Positions 1-8,439 of a DNA stretch of 39,080 nt are shown one piece after another. The DNA is taken from positions 26,669 to 65,748 of the forward strand of contig LFRY01000043.1 in the NCBI GenBank assembly GCA_001512995.1, given 5' to 3'. The notes under the pieces were generated by a model that was given only the letters and a program-made list of their open reading frames with translations, had not been told where the DNA came from and did no database searches. The number at the start of each line of letters is the position of its first letter. Position 1 is the first letter of the stretch. This stretch comes from Acholeplasmatales bacterium DTU067. GTDB taxonomy: Bacteria > Bacillota_I > Bacilli_A > ML615J-28 > CAG-698. Both the position numbers and the translations under genes were made by a program.

Positions 1-2
1 CG

Positions 3-902
3 GACACGAACCTGCGCCAGCTCTATTTCCCGAAGGAAGCCCTGCTTTTGGAAAACAAACTGGGAACGGCACCGGGGGCGATTGTGGAGCAGGGAGGAAA
101 AACATACATTTTCCTCGTCGGCCCCTTTCGGGAAATGGAAGCGATGTTTAGGGCGCAAGTCCTGCCCTTTTTGAGGAAACTATCAGGCGAGGATGAATTC
201 GTGAATGAATTCATCGCCATGGGAAAGGGCGAATCGGAGTTTGAGGAATACCTGGGCGGGCTCTACCGCTCCCATCCAGAAGTGAATTTTGCGAGCTATC
301 CCGAAGAAGGGCAGATCCGTTTTGTGCTCAGAAGCAAGGATGCAAGGGCCCATCGGGAGGCGCTTTCGGAATTCAGAGAGTTGATGAGGGACTACATCAT
401 CAGCGAGGAGGGCGAAAGCATCGAGGGAGCCGTCGTTGCTTTGCTGAAGGCGGGGGGCTTGCGGGTGAGCGTTGCGGAAAGCTGCACGGGTGGCATGCTC
501 GCTTCCATGTTGGTGAACGTGCCCGGCGCATCAGCTGTTTTTGAGGAGGGTTTCGTGACCTACTCGGACGGAGCGAAAATGAAATATCTCGGCGTCCGGG
601 AAGGGACCCTCGCCGAATACGGCGCCGTTTCGGAAGCAATCGTTTTGGAAATGATTGCGGGGCTTCGTCGGCTGAACGGAGCGGAGGTCCGGATCGCGGT
701 GAGCGGCATTGCCGGACCCGGGGGCGGGACCCCAGAAAAGCCCGTGGGGCTCGTCCATTATGCCATCGGGATTGAGGACGATGCGTTTTCGGAAGCGAAA
801 ACATTCAAAGGCAATCGGGAACAGATACGCAGGAAAACCTGTCTTTGGGTTTTGTATCGGCTGCACAGCCTGCTCAAAGAGCGGCTCGGTTCCAAGACAT
901 AA
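3..902 (+). CDS. cinA: CinA-like competence/damage protein with NMN deamidase domain, 5' end cut by window
   Basis: The open frame runs in from the left edge, so the true start lies outside the window; the visible 299 codons are the middle and C-terminal part. The first codons read DTNLRQLYFP and ENKLGTAPG, the conserved end of the MoCF-like (COG1058) domain. The C-terminal part is the PncC nicotinamide mononucleotide deamidase domain (COG1546), recognised from AESCTGG, VPGASAVFEEG, KYLGV and SGIAGPGGGTPEKPVG. In this family the enzyme converts NMN to nicotinic acid mononucleotide in pyridine nucleotide recycling. In many Bacillota cinA sits near recA; here tex follows after 22 bases, probably in the same transcript. 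A TTG at 48 is internal to the protein and not a start. Confidence 0.93.
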   Translation, partial: DTNLRQLYFPKEALLLENKLGTAPGAIVEQGGKTYIFLVGPFREMEAMFRAQVLPFLRKLSGEDEFVNEFIAMGKGESEFEEYLGGLYRSHPEVNFASYPEEGQIRFVLRSKDARAHREALSEFRELMRDYIISEEGESIEGAVVALLKAGGLRVSVAESCTGGMLASMLVNVPGASAVFEEGFVTYSDGAKMKYLGVREGTLAEYGAVSEAIVLEMIAGLRRLNGAEVRIAVSGIAGPGGGTPEKPVGLVHYAIGIEDDAFSEAKTFKGNREQIRRKTCLWVLYRLHSLLKERLGSKT

Positions 903-924
903 TTAGTTGTAACGGAGGATTAAA

Positions 925-3153
925 ATGGTAGAAAACAATTACATCAACGAGCAATTGTTGAAAAAGATTTCGGATGAACAGAATGTGAAAATCGCACAAA
1001 TCAAGGCGGTTCTGAAATTGATCGAGGAAGGGGGAACCGTGCCTTTCATCGCCCGTTATCGGAAAGAGGCAACCGGCGGACTTGACGAAGAGCAAATCCG
1101 CGCCATTTACCAGGAATGGGATTACGGGCAGAAGCTTGCGGAAAGGAAAGAAGCGGTCATGCGCCTGATCGAAGAAAAAGGCAAACTGACCGAAGAGATA
1201 AAAAGGGACATCATCAACGCAACGAAGCTTGCGGAAGTGGAAGACATTTACCGTCCCTACAAAGAAAAGAGAAAAACGCGGGCGACGGAAGCGAAGCGAA
1301 AGGGTTTGGAGCCGCTTGCGGATTACCTGCTTTCATTTCCGAAAGAAGGGGATGTTCTCGAAGAAGCGAGAAAATATGTCACGGCTGAGGTCACCGAGGA
1401 ACTGGAAAAAGAGGGCCTGGTCGTGAAGGACGAAACGGAAGCTTTGCAGGGAGCGAAGGACATCATTGCCGAGATCGTTTCCGACAATCCCCGTTACCGG
1501 AAATGGATCAGGGGTTTGTTTGAAAGAGATGCGAACATCGTTTCGACCGTCCGCGACGAGAAACTCGACGAAAAACGGGTTTATGAGATGTACTATGATT
1601 ATTGCGAACCCGTGGGCGCGATCAAACACCATCGCGTGCTCGCGCTCAACCGCGGGGAAGCGGAAAAAGTGCTCAAGGTGGGAATCGAAGAAGACGTCGA
1701 GCGCGTGCTCCGCTTTTTGAACCGGCGCGTCATCAAGGACAATGAGTCAATCACCGCTCCCTATGTCATGGAGGCGATTGAAGACGCCTATAAACGTTTG
1801 ATCAAGCCCTCCGTGGAAAGGGAAATCCGCGCCGAACTGAAGGAAAAGGCAGAGGACCAGGCAATCCAGGTCTTCATGGAAAATCTGAGAAACTATCTTT
1901 TGACTCCGCCTTTGAAGGGGAAAACCGCGCTCGGAATCGACCCGGCCTACAGAACCGGCTGCAAGCTCGCTGTCGTGGATGAGACCGGGAAGGTTCTGGA
2001 CAAGGGCGTGATTTTCCCGAATCAGACGCGTAAGGGCGCGGAAGTCAAAGAAGAAGACGTGGACAGGAGCGCAGAGACGGTTCTACGCTTGATCGACAAA
2101 TACGGCGTGGAAGTGATTGCCATCGGGAACGGAACCGCGAGCAGGGAAACGGAAGCATTCGTTGCGGAAACATTGAAACTCACGGACAAGGACGTGAAAT
2201 ACGTTATCGTGAACGAAGCCGGGGCTTCTGTCTATTCCGCCAGCGAGCTTGCGCGCGAAGAATTCCCCGATTTCCAGGTTGAGGAAAGATCGGCAGTCTC
2301 GATTGCAAGAAGGCTCCAGGATCCGCTTGCTGAGTTGGTGAAAATCGATCCGAAATCGATCGGCGTCGGCCAATACCAATATGACGTCTCCCAATCGAAG
2401 TTGAGCGAATCCCTCGATTTCGTCGTCATGAGCGCCGTGAACAAGGTTGGCGTCAATCTCAACAGCGCCTCCGTGCCGCTTTTGCAGCGGGTTTCCGGCC
2501 TGAATGCCCGCAGCGCGAAACTGATTGTCGAATACAGGAACGAGCACGGAAGCTTCAAGAACCGCGAGGATCTGAAGAACATCAAGGGCATCGGGCCCAA
2601 AACCTTGGAACAGGCTTATGGTTTCCTCAGGATACCCGACGGGGACGAGAAACTCGACATGACGGGCATCCATCCGGAAAGCTATGAGGTTGCGGAGAAG
2701 ATTTTGGAAAGGCTTGGCTTCACCAAAGAAGACATCGGCAGCGAGGAACTTGTGGAAGCGGTCAAGAAAGCCGACCGCAAGCAGCTCCGCGAAGGACTCG
2801 ATGTCGGGGAATACACTTTCAATGACATCCTCGACGCCTTCGTCGCGCCCCTCCGCGATCCCCGTGACGACTTTGATAAACCCCTTCTGAGAAGCGACGT
2901 TCTGAAACTCGAGGACCTGAAACCGGGAATGGAGCTCCAGGGCACGGTCAGAAACGTCGTCGACTTCGGGGCTTTCGTCGACTGCGGCGTCAAGGAAGAC
3001 GGCTTGGTCCATCTTTCGCGCATGAGCGAGGATTACATCAACCATCCGCTCAATGTCGTGAGCGTGGGCGAAATCGTCAAGGTTTGGGTCGTTTCGGTCG
3101 AACCCCAAAAAGGCCGAATCGAATTGTCAATGATACCCCCGCATAAAGAATGA
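925..3153 (+). CDS. tex: Tex family RNA-binding transcription accessory protein
   Basis: 742 residues, the usual length for Tex. The N-terminal helical region carries GGTVPFIARYRKEATGGLDE, a Tex signature. A YqgF/RNase H-like domain begins near residue 335 (GIDPAYRTGCKLAVVD). Helix-hairpin-helix repeats lie near residues 500-560 (LNSASVPLL, IKGIGPKTLEQ). A C-terminal S1 domain lies near residues 650-720 (GTVRNVVDFGAFVDCG, GLVHLS). Tex is a cytoplasmic nucleic-acid-binding protein linked to transcription and RNA turnover; its exact role varies between species. The ATG is preceded by GGAGGAT 5-10 bases upstream. A U-tailed hairpin directly follows the stop, so this ends the cinA-tex unit. Confidence 0.96.
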   Translation: MVENNYINEQLLKKISDEQNVKIAQIKAVLKLIEEGGTVPFIARYRKEATGGLDEEQIRAIYQEWDYGQKLAERKEAVMRLIEEKGKLTEEIKRDIINATKLAEVEDIYRPYKEKRKTRATEAKRKGLEPLADYLLSFPKEGDVLEEARKYVTAEVTEELEKEGLVVKDETEALQGAKDIIAEIVSDNPRYRKWIRGLFERDANIVSTVRDEKLDEKRVYEMYYDYCEPVGAIKHHRVLALNRGEAEKVLKVGIEEDVERVLRFLNRRVIKDNESITAPYVMEAIEDAYKRLIKPSVEREIRAELKEKAEDQAIQVFMENLRNYLLTPPLKGKTALGIDPAYRTGCKLAVVDETGKVLDKGVIFPNQTRKGAEVKEEDVDRSAETVLRLIDKYGVEVIAIGNGTASRETEAFVAETLKLTDKDVKYVIVNEAGASVYSASELAREEFPDFQVEERSAVSIARRLQDPLAELVKIDPKSIGVGQYQYDVSQSKLSESLDFVVMSAVNKVGVNLNSASVPLLQRVSGLNARSAKLIVEYRNEHGSFKNREDLKNIKGIGPKTLEQAYGFLRIPDGDEKLDMTGIHPESYEVAEKILERLGFTKEDIGSEELVEAVKKADRKQLREGLDVGEYTFNDILDAFVAPLRDPRDDFDKPLLRSDVLKLEDLKPGMELQGTVRNVVDFGAFVDCGVKEDGLVHLSRMSEDYINHPLNVVSVGEIVKVWVVSVEPQKGRIELSMIPPHKE

Positions 3154-3157
3154 AAAG

Positions 3158-3184
3158 AACGGAACCTTTTTGGTTCCGTTTTCT
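3158..3184 (+). terminator. Intrinsic terminator after tex
   Basis: A 9-base perfect stem, AACGGAACC (3158-3166) and GGTTCCGTT (3172-3180), closes a TTTTT loop and runs into T residues (TTTTCTT). Confidence 0.9.
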
Positions 3185-3212
3185 TGGCTTATGGAGAATT
3201 TTATTGTATAAT
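3184..3212 (+). promoter_or_regulatory. Sigma-A promoter for the nucleotidyltransferase-dagK unit
   Basis: TTGGCT (3184-3189), a 17-base spacer and TATAAT (3207-3212). It sits directly after the tex terminator and just before the ribosome binding site at 3217-3223. Confidence 0.7.
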
Positions 3213-3228
3213 AAATGAGGTGGTATGA

Positions 3229-3993
3229 TTGGAACAGTATAAGATTGTAGAAGCGGTGTCGGAGAAGATCATTTCCGAAGAAAAATGTGAAGCAATTTAT
3301 CTTTTGGGGGAAATCGCCCGCCAGGAGCACGACCAGTTTTCGGACGTGGATTTGTTGGTTTTGGTTGCTTTAAAAAACTACGACCGTTTCCTGGATGAAA
3401 GATTGAGGTATGCGGAAGAGTACCAGCCGGTATTGTTCCATAAATACGAATTCCGCACCTATCCTGTTCTGCTCTGCGTTTATGAAAACGGTCATCGCCT
3501 CAATCTCTATGCGGCCAATGACCAAAACTTCATTCAAACGGGGGATTATTATACGATCTACGATCCGAAGAAGAAGCTTGCGGAATATGAAAAAATCCCT
3601 TTAAACTTAGCTGCGGCGGAAATCAAGGAACTCCTCGATGCCTTTTCCCTGCGCGCGAAGGAATACCATGTCGCCGCCAAACGGAGCGATGACATTCATG
3701 CTTTTTCGCTTGCGACGGCGCTCTTTGACCTTTTCGGAACCCTCTTCCGGATCGGTTATGACGCGGAAAACGCAAAAATGGGGATGAAAAATTTGCTTAA
3801 GAAAGCGGATTATGAATCCCGAAAAACGGTCAGGGAGATCGCTACGTTTTTGAATCTGGAAAGGCATGCGGACGCAGTCAGATTGATGTATGTGGCGCTC
3901 GATCGGCTGCTCGGGAGCTTTCCGTTGAAAATTGTGGAAATGTTGAATTTTGATTTTTATACCCACACAAAAAATCTCATCATGAGCATATAA
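3229..3993 (+). CDS. Nucleotidyltransferase-like protein of unknown substrate
   Basis: 254 residues. Near residues 26-47 it has GEIARQEHDQFSDVDLLVLV, which matches the G-S-x-A-R-G-x-x-x-x-S-D-h-D-L pattern of the DNA polymerase beta-like nucleotidyltransferase fold. The two Asp of SDVDL would bind metal; the usual GS is GE here. The rest is mostly helical and gives no substrate clue; candidates are small-molecule adenylyltransferases (antibiotic-type) or a toxin-antitoxin MNT-like protein, but no HEPN partner gene is adjacent. The start is TTG at 3229, chosen because GAGGTGG lies 5 bases upstream; the ATG at 3225 is in another frame. The lipid kinase gene follows after 10 bases, so the two are probably co-transcribed. 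Confidence 0.72.
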   Translation: MEQYKIVEAVSEKIISEEKCEAIYLLGEIARQEHDQFSDVDLLVLVALKNYDRFLDERLRYAEEYQPVLFHKYEFRTYPVLLCVYENGHRLNLYAANDQNFIQTGDYYTIYDPKKKLAEYEKIPLNLAAAEIKELLDAFSLRAKEYHVAAKRSDDIHAFSLATALFDLFGTLFRIGYDAENAKMGMKNLLKKADYESRKTVREIATFLNLERHADAVRLMYVALDRLLGSFPLKIVEMLNFDFYTHTKNLIMSI

Positions 3994-4003
3994 GAGAGGG
4001 TTT

Positions 4004-4933
4004 ATGAAACACATTTTCATCATCAATCCGAAAGCCGGGAAACGGGACCAAACAGAAAAGGTAAAGGAAATCGTGCGGCAGGAACTGCCTGAGGAAGAGG
4101 TCGTTTTTTATGTGACGGAGGGGCCCTTGGCGGCACGTGATTTCGTGAGCAATTATTGCCGGGAGCATGGGGACGAAGAGAAGCGTTTTTACAGCTGCGG
4201 AGGTGACGGAACTTTGAACGAGGTCGCCAACGGCGCGGTCGGTTTCTCAAAGACGGAGATTACCTGTTTTCCGGTTGGCTCCGGTAATGATTTCGTAAAG
4301 AACTTCGGGAAAATCCAGGATTTTCGGAGTCTGCCGGATTTGATTAGGGGTGTTCCCGTCGACATCGACGTCCTGCGTTTCAACGACCGCTATTTGATCA
4401 ACATTTTCAACCTGGGCCTCGATGCCGATGTCTGCGAAAGGATGTTCAAATACAAACGCCTTCCCCTGGTCACGGGCAAGGGGGCGTACATTCTTGGGCT
4501 CATCGTCAGTTTCTTTTCGAAGTATACGAAGAAACTGAGGATTCTGATTGACGGCGAGGAGTTTTTCTCCGGGGAAGCGTCGCTTTGCGCGGCGGCGAAC
4601 GGAATCTGCTACGGCGGCGGGTTTTATTGCGCACCCCGCGCGCGAACTGATGACGGGCTGATGGATGTAGTCGTCGTCAAGAAAATATCCCGGATCAAGT
4701 TTTTGAAATTCGTGAAAAAGTTCAAGGACGGAAAGCATCTGGATCTTCCCGAGTTGCAGAAATACATCTCCTTCAAACGCGGGCGGCTTGTGGAAATAGA
4801 GGCGGCAATGCCCATCAATTGCTGCTATGACGGAGAAATCTCCAAGGACGATCGGATCAAAATCGAGGTTCTTCCGAAACTCTTGAAATTCGTCGTTCCG
4901 GAGAGGCTTTTTAAGCAAGTTGACAATTTTTAA
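4004..4933 (+). CDS. dagK: Diacylglycerol/lipid kinase (DagK/YegS/BmrU family)
   Basis: 309 residues. The N-terminal INPKAGK and the nucleotide-binding CGGDGTLNEVANG (about residues 65-77), followed by FPVGSGNDFVKNFG, are the hallmarks of the DAGK catalytic domain; the C-terminal beta-sandwich contains YGGGFYCAP, DDGLMDVVVV and CYDGE. Family members phosphorylate diacylglycerol or related lipids with ATP at the cytoplasmic membrane face, returning diacylglycerol to phosphatidate. The substrate here is inferred only from family membership. The gene lies 10 bases after the nucleotidyltransferase gene, and the -35 element of the acyl carrier protein promoter overlaps its 3' end. Confidence 0.88.
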   Translation: MKHIFIINPKAGKRDQTEKVKEIVRQELPEEEVVFYVTEGPLAARDFVSNYCREHGDEEKRFYSCGGDGTLNEVANGAVGFSKTEITCFPVGSGNDFVKNFGKIQDFRSLPDLIRGVPVDIDVLRFNDRYLINIFNLGLDADVCERMFKYKRLPLVTGKGAYILGLIVSFFSKYTKKLRILIDGEEFFSGEASLCAAANGICYGGGFYCAPRARTDDGLMDVVVVKKISRIKFLKFVKKFKDGKHLDLPELQKYISFKRGRLVEIEAAMPINCCYDGEISKDDRIKIEVLPKLLKFVVPERLFKQVDNF

Positions 4934-4948
4934 ATTTTTGTATATAAT
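4920..4948 (+). promoter_or_regulatory. Consensus sigma-A promoter for acpP
   Basis: TTGACA (4920-4925), a 17-base spacer and TATAAT (4943-4948): full consensus at both elements. The -35 overlaps the last codons of dagK. This fits the high expression expected of acyl carrier protein. Confidence 0.88.
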
Positions 4949-4974
4949 TAAAGAAATCTTAGGAGGAATGGATT

Positions 4975-5196
4975 ATGGTATTTGAAAAAGTTAAAAAAAT
5001 AATCGCAAAAGAATTGAATCTGAAAGAGGAAGACATCAAGCTCGAATCCCGGCTTGCGGAAGATTTGGGCGCTGATTCCTTGGACGCCGTCGAACTGATT
5101 ATGGCCATCGAAGAGGAATTCGACATCCAAGTGAGCGATGAAGCCGCGCAGGGCATCAGAACGGTCGGCGACATAGTCGAGTATTTGGAAAAATAA
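4975..5196 (+). CDS. acpP: Acyl carrier protein
   Basis: 73 residues, the standard ACP length. The motif [19 protein letters not shown] holds Ser35, which takes the 4'-phosphopantetheine arm that carries growing acyl chains in fatty acid synthesis. AGGAGG lies 8 bases before the ATG, behind a consensus promoter, and a strong terminator follows, so it is a single-gene transcript. No fatty acid synthesis genes adjoin it, but the lipid kinase upstream is also lipid-related. It could serve another carrier role if the genome has a second ACP. Confidence 0.93.
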   Translation: MVFEKVKKIIAKELNLKEEDIKLESRLAEDLGADSLDAVELIMAIEEEFDIQVSDEAAQGIRTVGDIVEYLEK

Positions 5197-5203
5197 AAAG
5201 CGA

Positions 5204-5236
5204 AAAAGACTTTAAACTTCGGTTTAAAGTTTTTTT
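5204..5236 (+). terminator. Intrinsic terminator after acpP
   Basis: Perfect 9-base stem, ACTTTAAAC (5209-5217) and GTTTAAAGT (5222-5230), with a TTCG tetraloop and TTTTTT. Upstream A residues can extend the stem against the T run. Confidence 0.93.
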
Positions 5237-5286
5237 CATTTCTAAACCCCCTTTTTCCGTATATAATGATATGGGGGGGTAAAACG

Positions 5287-5517
5287 ATGGATAGAATCAG
5301 GATTTTGAAGAAACTGGAAGCAGGAGAAATCAGCGCGGAAGAAGCGGATAGGCTGCTCAAGGAACTGGGAAGCCAGAACGGTTTCCGGAAACAAAAAGAA
5401 GAATTTGAAGAAAAACTCAATGCTTTCGTTGCGGATTTGGGAAATTTTCTGAAAACAGCGGTGCGGTTTGTGGAAGCGAGAATCGAAGAGGTTTTTCCGG
5501 GCGAAAAAGCAGAATAA
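5287..5517 (+). CDS. Small SHOCT-like protein (YvlB/LiaX N-terminal-type)
   Basis: 76 residues from the ATG at 5287, which follows GGGGGGG by 7 bases. An upstream in-frame ATG at 5266 overlaps the TATAAT at 5262-5267 and is unlikely. Residues 1-25 (KKLEAGEISAEEADRLL) match the short helical motif found at the N terminus of YvlB/LiaX-type DUF4097 envelope proteins and in SHOCT-like domains. Here it stands alone with a charged C-terminal helix and no beta-helical DUF4097 part. No signal peptide or membrane segment is visible. A small regulatory or oligomerisation role is only a guess. The metal exporter follows with its own probable promoter. Confidence 0.7.
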   Translation: MDRIRILKKLEAGEISAEEADRLLKELGSQNGFRKQKEEFEEKLNAFVADLGNFLKTAVRFVEARIEEVFPGEKAE

Positions 5518-5529
5518 TAATCGATGGGC

Positions 5530-5558
5530 TTGCGAAAATAATAAAAAAAGAGTAAAAT
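5530..5558 (+). promoter_or_regulatory. Sigma-A promoter for the CDF-pgcA-pepP unit
   Basis: TTGCGA (5530-5535), a 17-base spacer and TAAAAT (5553-5558), 28 bases before the ATG of the CDF gene. Confidence 0.6.
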
Positions 5559-5586
5559 AAATACATTGGAATAACAACAGCATATT

Positions 5587-6747
5587 ATGGGAAAATTACT
5601 TGCAAAAATTTTCATCAAGAACCATCGGGATTTTGAGGACCCGAAAGTCCGCGCCGCTTACGGGATTTTGTCAGGGGCGGTCGGCATCGTAAGCAATTTG
5701 TTGCTTTCCGGAGCGAAGATTGTATTCGGAATTTTGATCGGCAGCATTGCTGTGCTTGCGGACGGCATCAACAATCTATCCGATGCCGGGACCTCGCTGA
5801 TTACCTTGATCGGTTTTAAAATGTCGAGCCGACCCGCCGACAAAGACCATCCCCACGGTCATCAACGGCTTGAATATGTGACGGGATTGATTTTGACACT
5901 GGCCATCATAGCCGTCGGGGGAGCGCTTTTAAAATCTTCGGTGGAAAAAATCATCCATCCTACGGATTTGAACGTCGACTTGTTCACGCTCATCATGTTG
6001 GGGGCGGCGATTTTGGTCAAACTCTGGCAGAGCTTTTTTTACCGTGCGAACGGAAAGTTGATAAAATCAAGAACGCTGTTCGCGGCAGCCGCGGACAGCA
6101 GGAACGACTGCCTGCAAACGGCAGCCGTTCTCTCAGCCTGTCTTGTGTTTCGCTTCTTCGGAGTGAACATCGATGGATATGTCGGGCTTCTCGTGTCGGC
6201 ATTGATCATTTTCGGAAGCGCAAAATTGATAAAGCAAATGGCGTCCGCGCTCATTGGCGAAGCCCCGCAGTCGGAATTTGTGGAAAGGGTGCGGGAGGAA
6301 ATTCAGTCCTATTCCGGAATACTGGGGGTCCACGACATCATCATCCACAGTTACGGTCCGAAAAAGGCCTATGTCACCGCGCATGCGGAAGTGGATGCTG
6401 CCGTCGATGTCCGGGAAAGCCATTATCTGCTCGATCAAATCGAGCGGGATTTTTTGGAAAGGCACGGCTTAGATTTGCTGCTCCACCTGGATCCGGTCGA
6501 CACCGACAAGGAAACCGAACGCTATCGGCAACTCACCGAAGAGGTTTTGAAAACCATTGACGAAAGGCTTGATTACCATGACTTTCGGATTTCCAAAGAA
6601 GAAGGGGAAACAAAGCTATTTTTCGACGTCGTCATGCCCAGCGGGCTTCAGATGGGGGAGAATGAGCTGAGGGTAGAAATCAGCAAAAGGCTGAAAGAGC
6701 GCGACGACAGTTTAAATCCGATCATCACGATTGATTTACATTTCTAG
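5587..6747 (+). CDS. Cation diffusion facilitator family metal exporter
   Basis: 386 residues. It has the CDF transmembrane domain (six predicted helices over about residues 25-220) and a cytoplasmic C-terminal domain. Conserved marks are ADGINNLSDAGTS in TM2, DKDHPHGHQRLEY in the TM2-3 loop and ADSRNDCLQTAAVL in TM5. CDF proteins export divalent metal in exchange for protons. Aligned with FieF, the first DxxxD of the transport site becomes NxxxD (NNLSD) while TM5 keeps DxxxD. I recall that pattern from Mn-exporting members, so manganese is a reasonable inference and zinc or iron remain possible. The ribosome binding site is weak (GGA about 15 bases upstream). pgcA follows after 14 bases. Confidence 0.88.
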   Translation: MGKLLAKIFIKNHRDFEDPKVRAAYGILSGAVGIVSNLLLSGAKIVFGILIGSIAVLADGINNLSDAGTSLITLIGFKMSSRPADKDHPHGHQRLEYVTGLILTLAIIAVGGALLKSSVEKIIHPTDLNVDLFTLIMLGAAILVKLWQSFFYRANGKLIKSRTLFAAAADSRNDCLQTAAVLSACLVFRFFGVNIDGYVGLLVSALIIFGSAKLIKQMASALIGEAPQSEFVERVREEIQSYSGILGVHDIIIHSYGPKKAYVTAHAEVDAAVDVRESHYLLDQIERDFLERHGLDLLLHLDPVDTDKETERYRQLTEEVLKTIDERLDYHDFRISKEEGETKLFFDVVMPSGLQMGENELRVEISKRLKERDDSLNPIITIDLHF

Positions 6748-6761
6748 AATGCGGAGGATAT

Positions 6762-8438
6762 ATGGATACATTAAGAAAGTGGCAAGAATACGCAGATTTA
6801 GACCCAGAACTGAAAGAAGAACTGAATCAACTCAGCGAAGAAGAATTGCAGGAAGCCTTTTATAAGGATTTGGAATTCGGGACCGCGGGCATGCGCGGCA
6901 TTATCGGTCCCGGAACCAACCGCATGAACATCTACACCTTAAGGAGAGCAAATTACGGGTATGGAAAATACCTGTTGAATAAATATACAAAGCCATCCGT
7001 CGTCATCGCCTATGATTCGCGTCACAAGTCGAAGGAGTTTGCGGAAGAGTGCGCCAAGGTTCTCGGAGAGATGAAAATCAAGGTGTACTTGTTTTCCAAA
7101 ATCACGCCGACGCCGGAACTATCTTTTGCGGTGCGCCATCTTCGGGCTCAGGGCGGAATCATCATCACCGCGAGCCACAACCCGCCCAATTTCAATGGCT
7201 ATAAAGTCTACGATGAATACGGCTGCCAATTGGTTCCGGAACTGCTCGATGAGGTTTTGGAAGAGTTGGAACAGGCTCCCGACGCTTTTACTATCCCCAC
7301 GGGGAATTTTCAGGAATTGCTGGAAAAAGGTTACATCAACATCATCGGCGATGATTTCGACGAAATCTATCTTTCCGAAGTGCGGAAGGTTGCCGTCAAT
7401 CCGCATTTGAAAAAGGATGGCTTTTTGGTTGTGTTCACGCCCCTGCACGGAACGGCGGCGCATCACGGCGAAAGGCTCCTGAAAGATTTAGGTTATGATT
7501 ACCGGGTCGTTGAGGAGCAGATGGTGCCGGATCCGGATTTCCGAACCGTGAATTACCCAAATCCGGAAGACCCCGACGCTTTTGCTTTGGCGATCGCATA
7601 CGGAAAAAAATACGGCGCGGACATCCTGCTTGCGACGGATCCCGATGCGGACCGGATCGGCATGGCGGTTTTTGACGGCAAGAACTATGTGCTGCTTTCC
7701 GGAAACCAAACGGGAGCGCTTTTGTTGCATTATCTGATTAACGAGAAAAAGCCGAAGAAAAGTTCTGTCGTCTTCAAAACCATCGTCACATCCGACCTTG
7801 GTGAAAAAATTGCCCGCGCGGCCAGCCTTGAGGTCGTCTCCACGCTCACCGGGTTCCGGTACATCGGCGAGCAGGCCAGGCTTTTGGAAGCCACTGACAA
7901 GGAATTCTTCTTCGGGTATGAAGAATCCTTCGGATATGTGATTAAACCCTTTGTCCGCGACAAGGATTCTCTGCAGGCCCTGGTTCTGTGCTGCGAAGCG
8001 GCGAATTTCTATAAACTCCGAGGTAAAAACTTGCTCGACGTTCTGGAGGACATCTACCGCGAATACGGTTACCACGAGGATGGAATCGTCAATCTTCAGT
8101 TTGCGGGCAGAGAGGGCGCGGAAAGGATAGAAGCGATCATGGAATATTTTCGAAGCAACCGCTTCACTCATATCGGAAGCTCCAAACTGATTGCGACTGA
8201 GGATTATCTGGAACGCGTCCGCCGCGAAGGGGAAGTGACATCAGTTCTCACGCTCCCCGCCTCCGATGTGATCAAATTTTTTCTGGAAGACGATGCCTGG
8301 GTGGTGCTCCGTCCGAGCGGAACGGAACCGAAACTGAAAATCTATTTTTCCGCAGTTTCCGAGGACAGGGATGCGGCTGAGGAAAAAGTGGAGGAACTGA
8401 AATCAGTCATCTTAAGCATGATAGAAAAGGCAGGTTAA
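6762..8438 (+). CDS. pgcA: Alpha-phosphoglucomutase / phosphohexomutase
   Basis: 558 residues, close to Bacillus PgcA. Motifs in order: GTAGMRGIIGPGTNRMN near residue 40; the phosphoserine loop TASHNPPNFNGYKVY with Ser138; the metal loop ATDPDADRIGM; the sugar-binding FGYEESFGY; and the phosphate-binding RPSGTEPKLKIYF at the C terminus. It interconverts glucose-1-phosphate and glucose-6-phosphate through an enzyme phosphoserine in the cytoplasm. That links it to the maltodextrin island downstream, where glycogen phosphorylase makes glucose-1-phosphate. Phosphomannomutase activity cannot be excluded from sequence. The start is well set by GCGGAGGA 5 bases upstream. The aminopeptidase gene begins one base after its stop. 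Confidence 0.93.
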   Translation: MDTLRKWQEYADLDPELKEELNQLSEEELQEAFYKDLEFGTAGMRGIIGPGTNRMNIYTLRRANYGYGKYLLNKYTKPSVVIAYDSRHKSKEFAEECAKVLGEMKIKVYLFSKITPTPELSFAVRHLRAQGGIIITASHNPPNFNGYKVYDEYGCQLVPELLDEVLEELEQAPDAFTIPTGNFQELLEKGYINIIGDDFDEIYLSEVRKVAVNPHLKKDGFLVVFTPLHGTAAHHGERLLKDLGYDYRVVEEQMVPDPDFRTVNYPNPEDPDAFALAIAYGKKYGADILLATDPDADRIGMAVFDGKNYVLLSGNQTGALLLHYLINEKKPKKSSVVFKTIVTSDLGEKIARAASLEVVSTLTGFRYIGEQARLLEATDKEFFFGYEESFGYVIKPFVRDKDSLQALVLCCEAANFYKLRGKNLLDVLEDIYREYGYHEDGIVNLQFAGREGAERIEAIMEYFRSNRFTHIGSSKLIATEDYLERVRREGEVTSVLTLPASDVIKFFLEDDAWVVLRPSGTEPKLKIYFSAVSEDRDAAEEKVEELKSVILSMIEKAG

Positions 8439-8439
8439 T

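Noticed and set aside
2083-3108. A 341-codon minus-strand frame
   Set aside because: It lies wholly inside tex, which is a clear family member; the frame is a by-product of codon bias.
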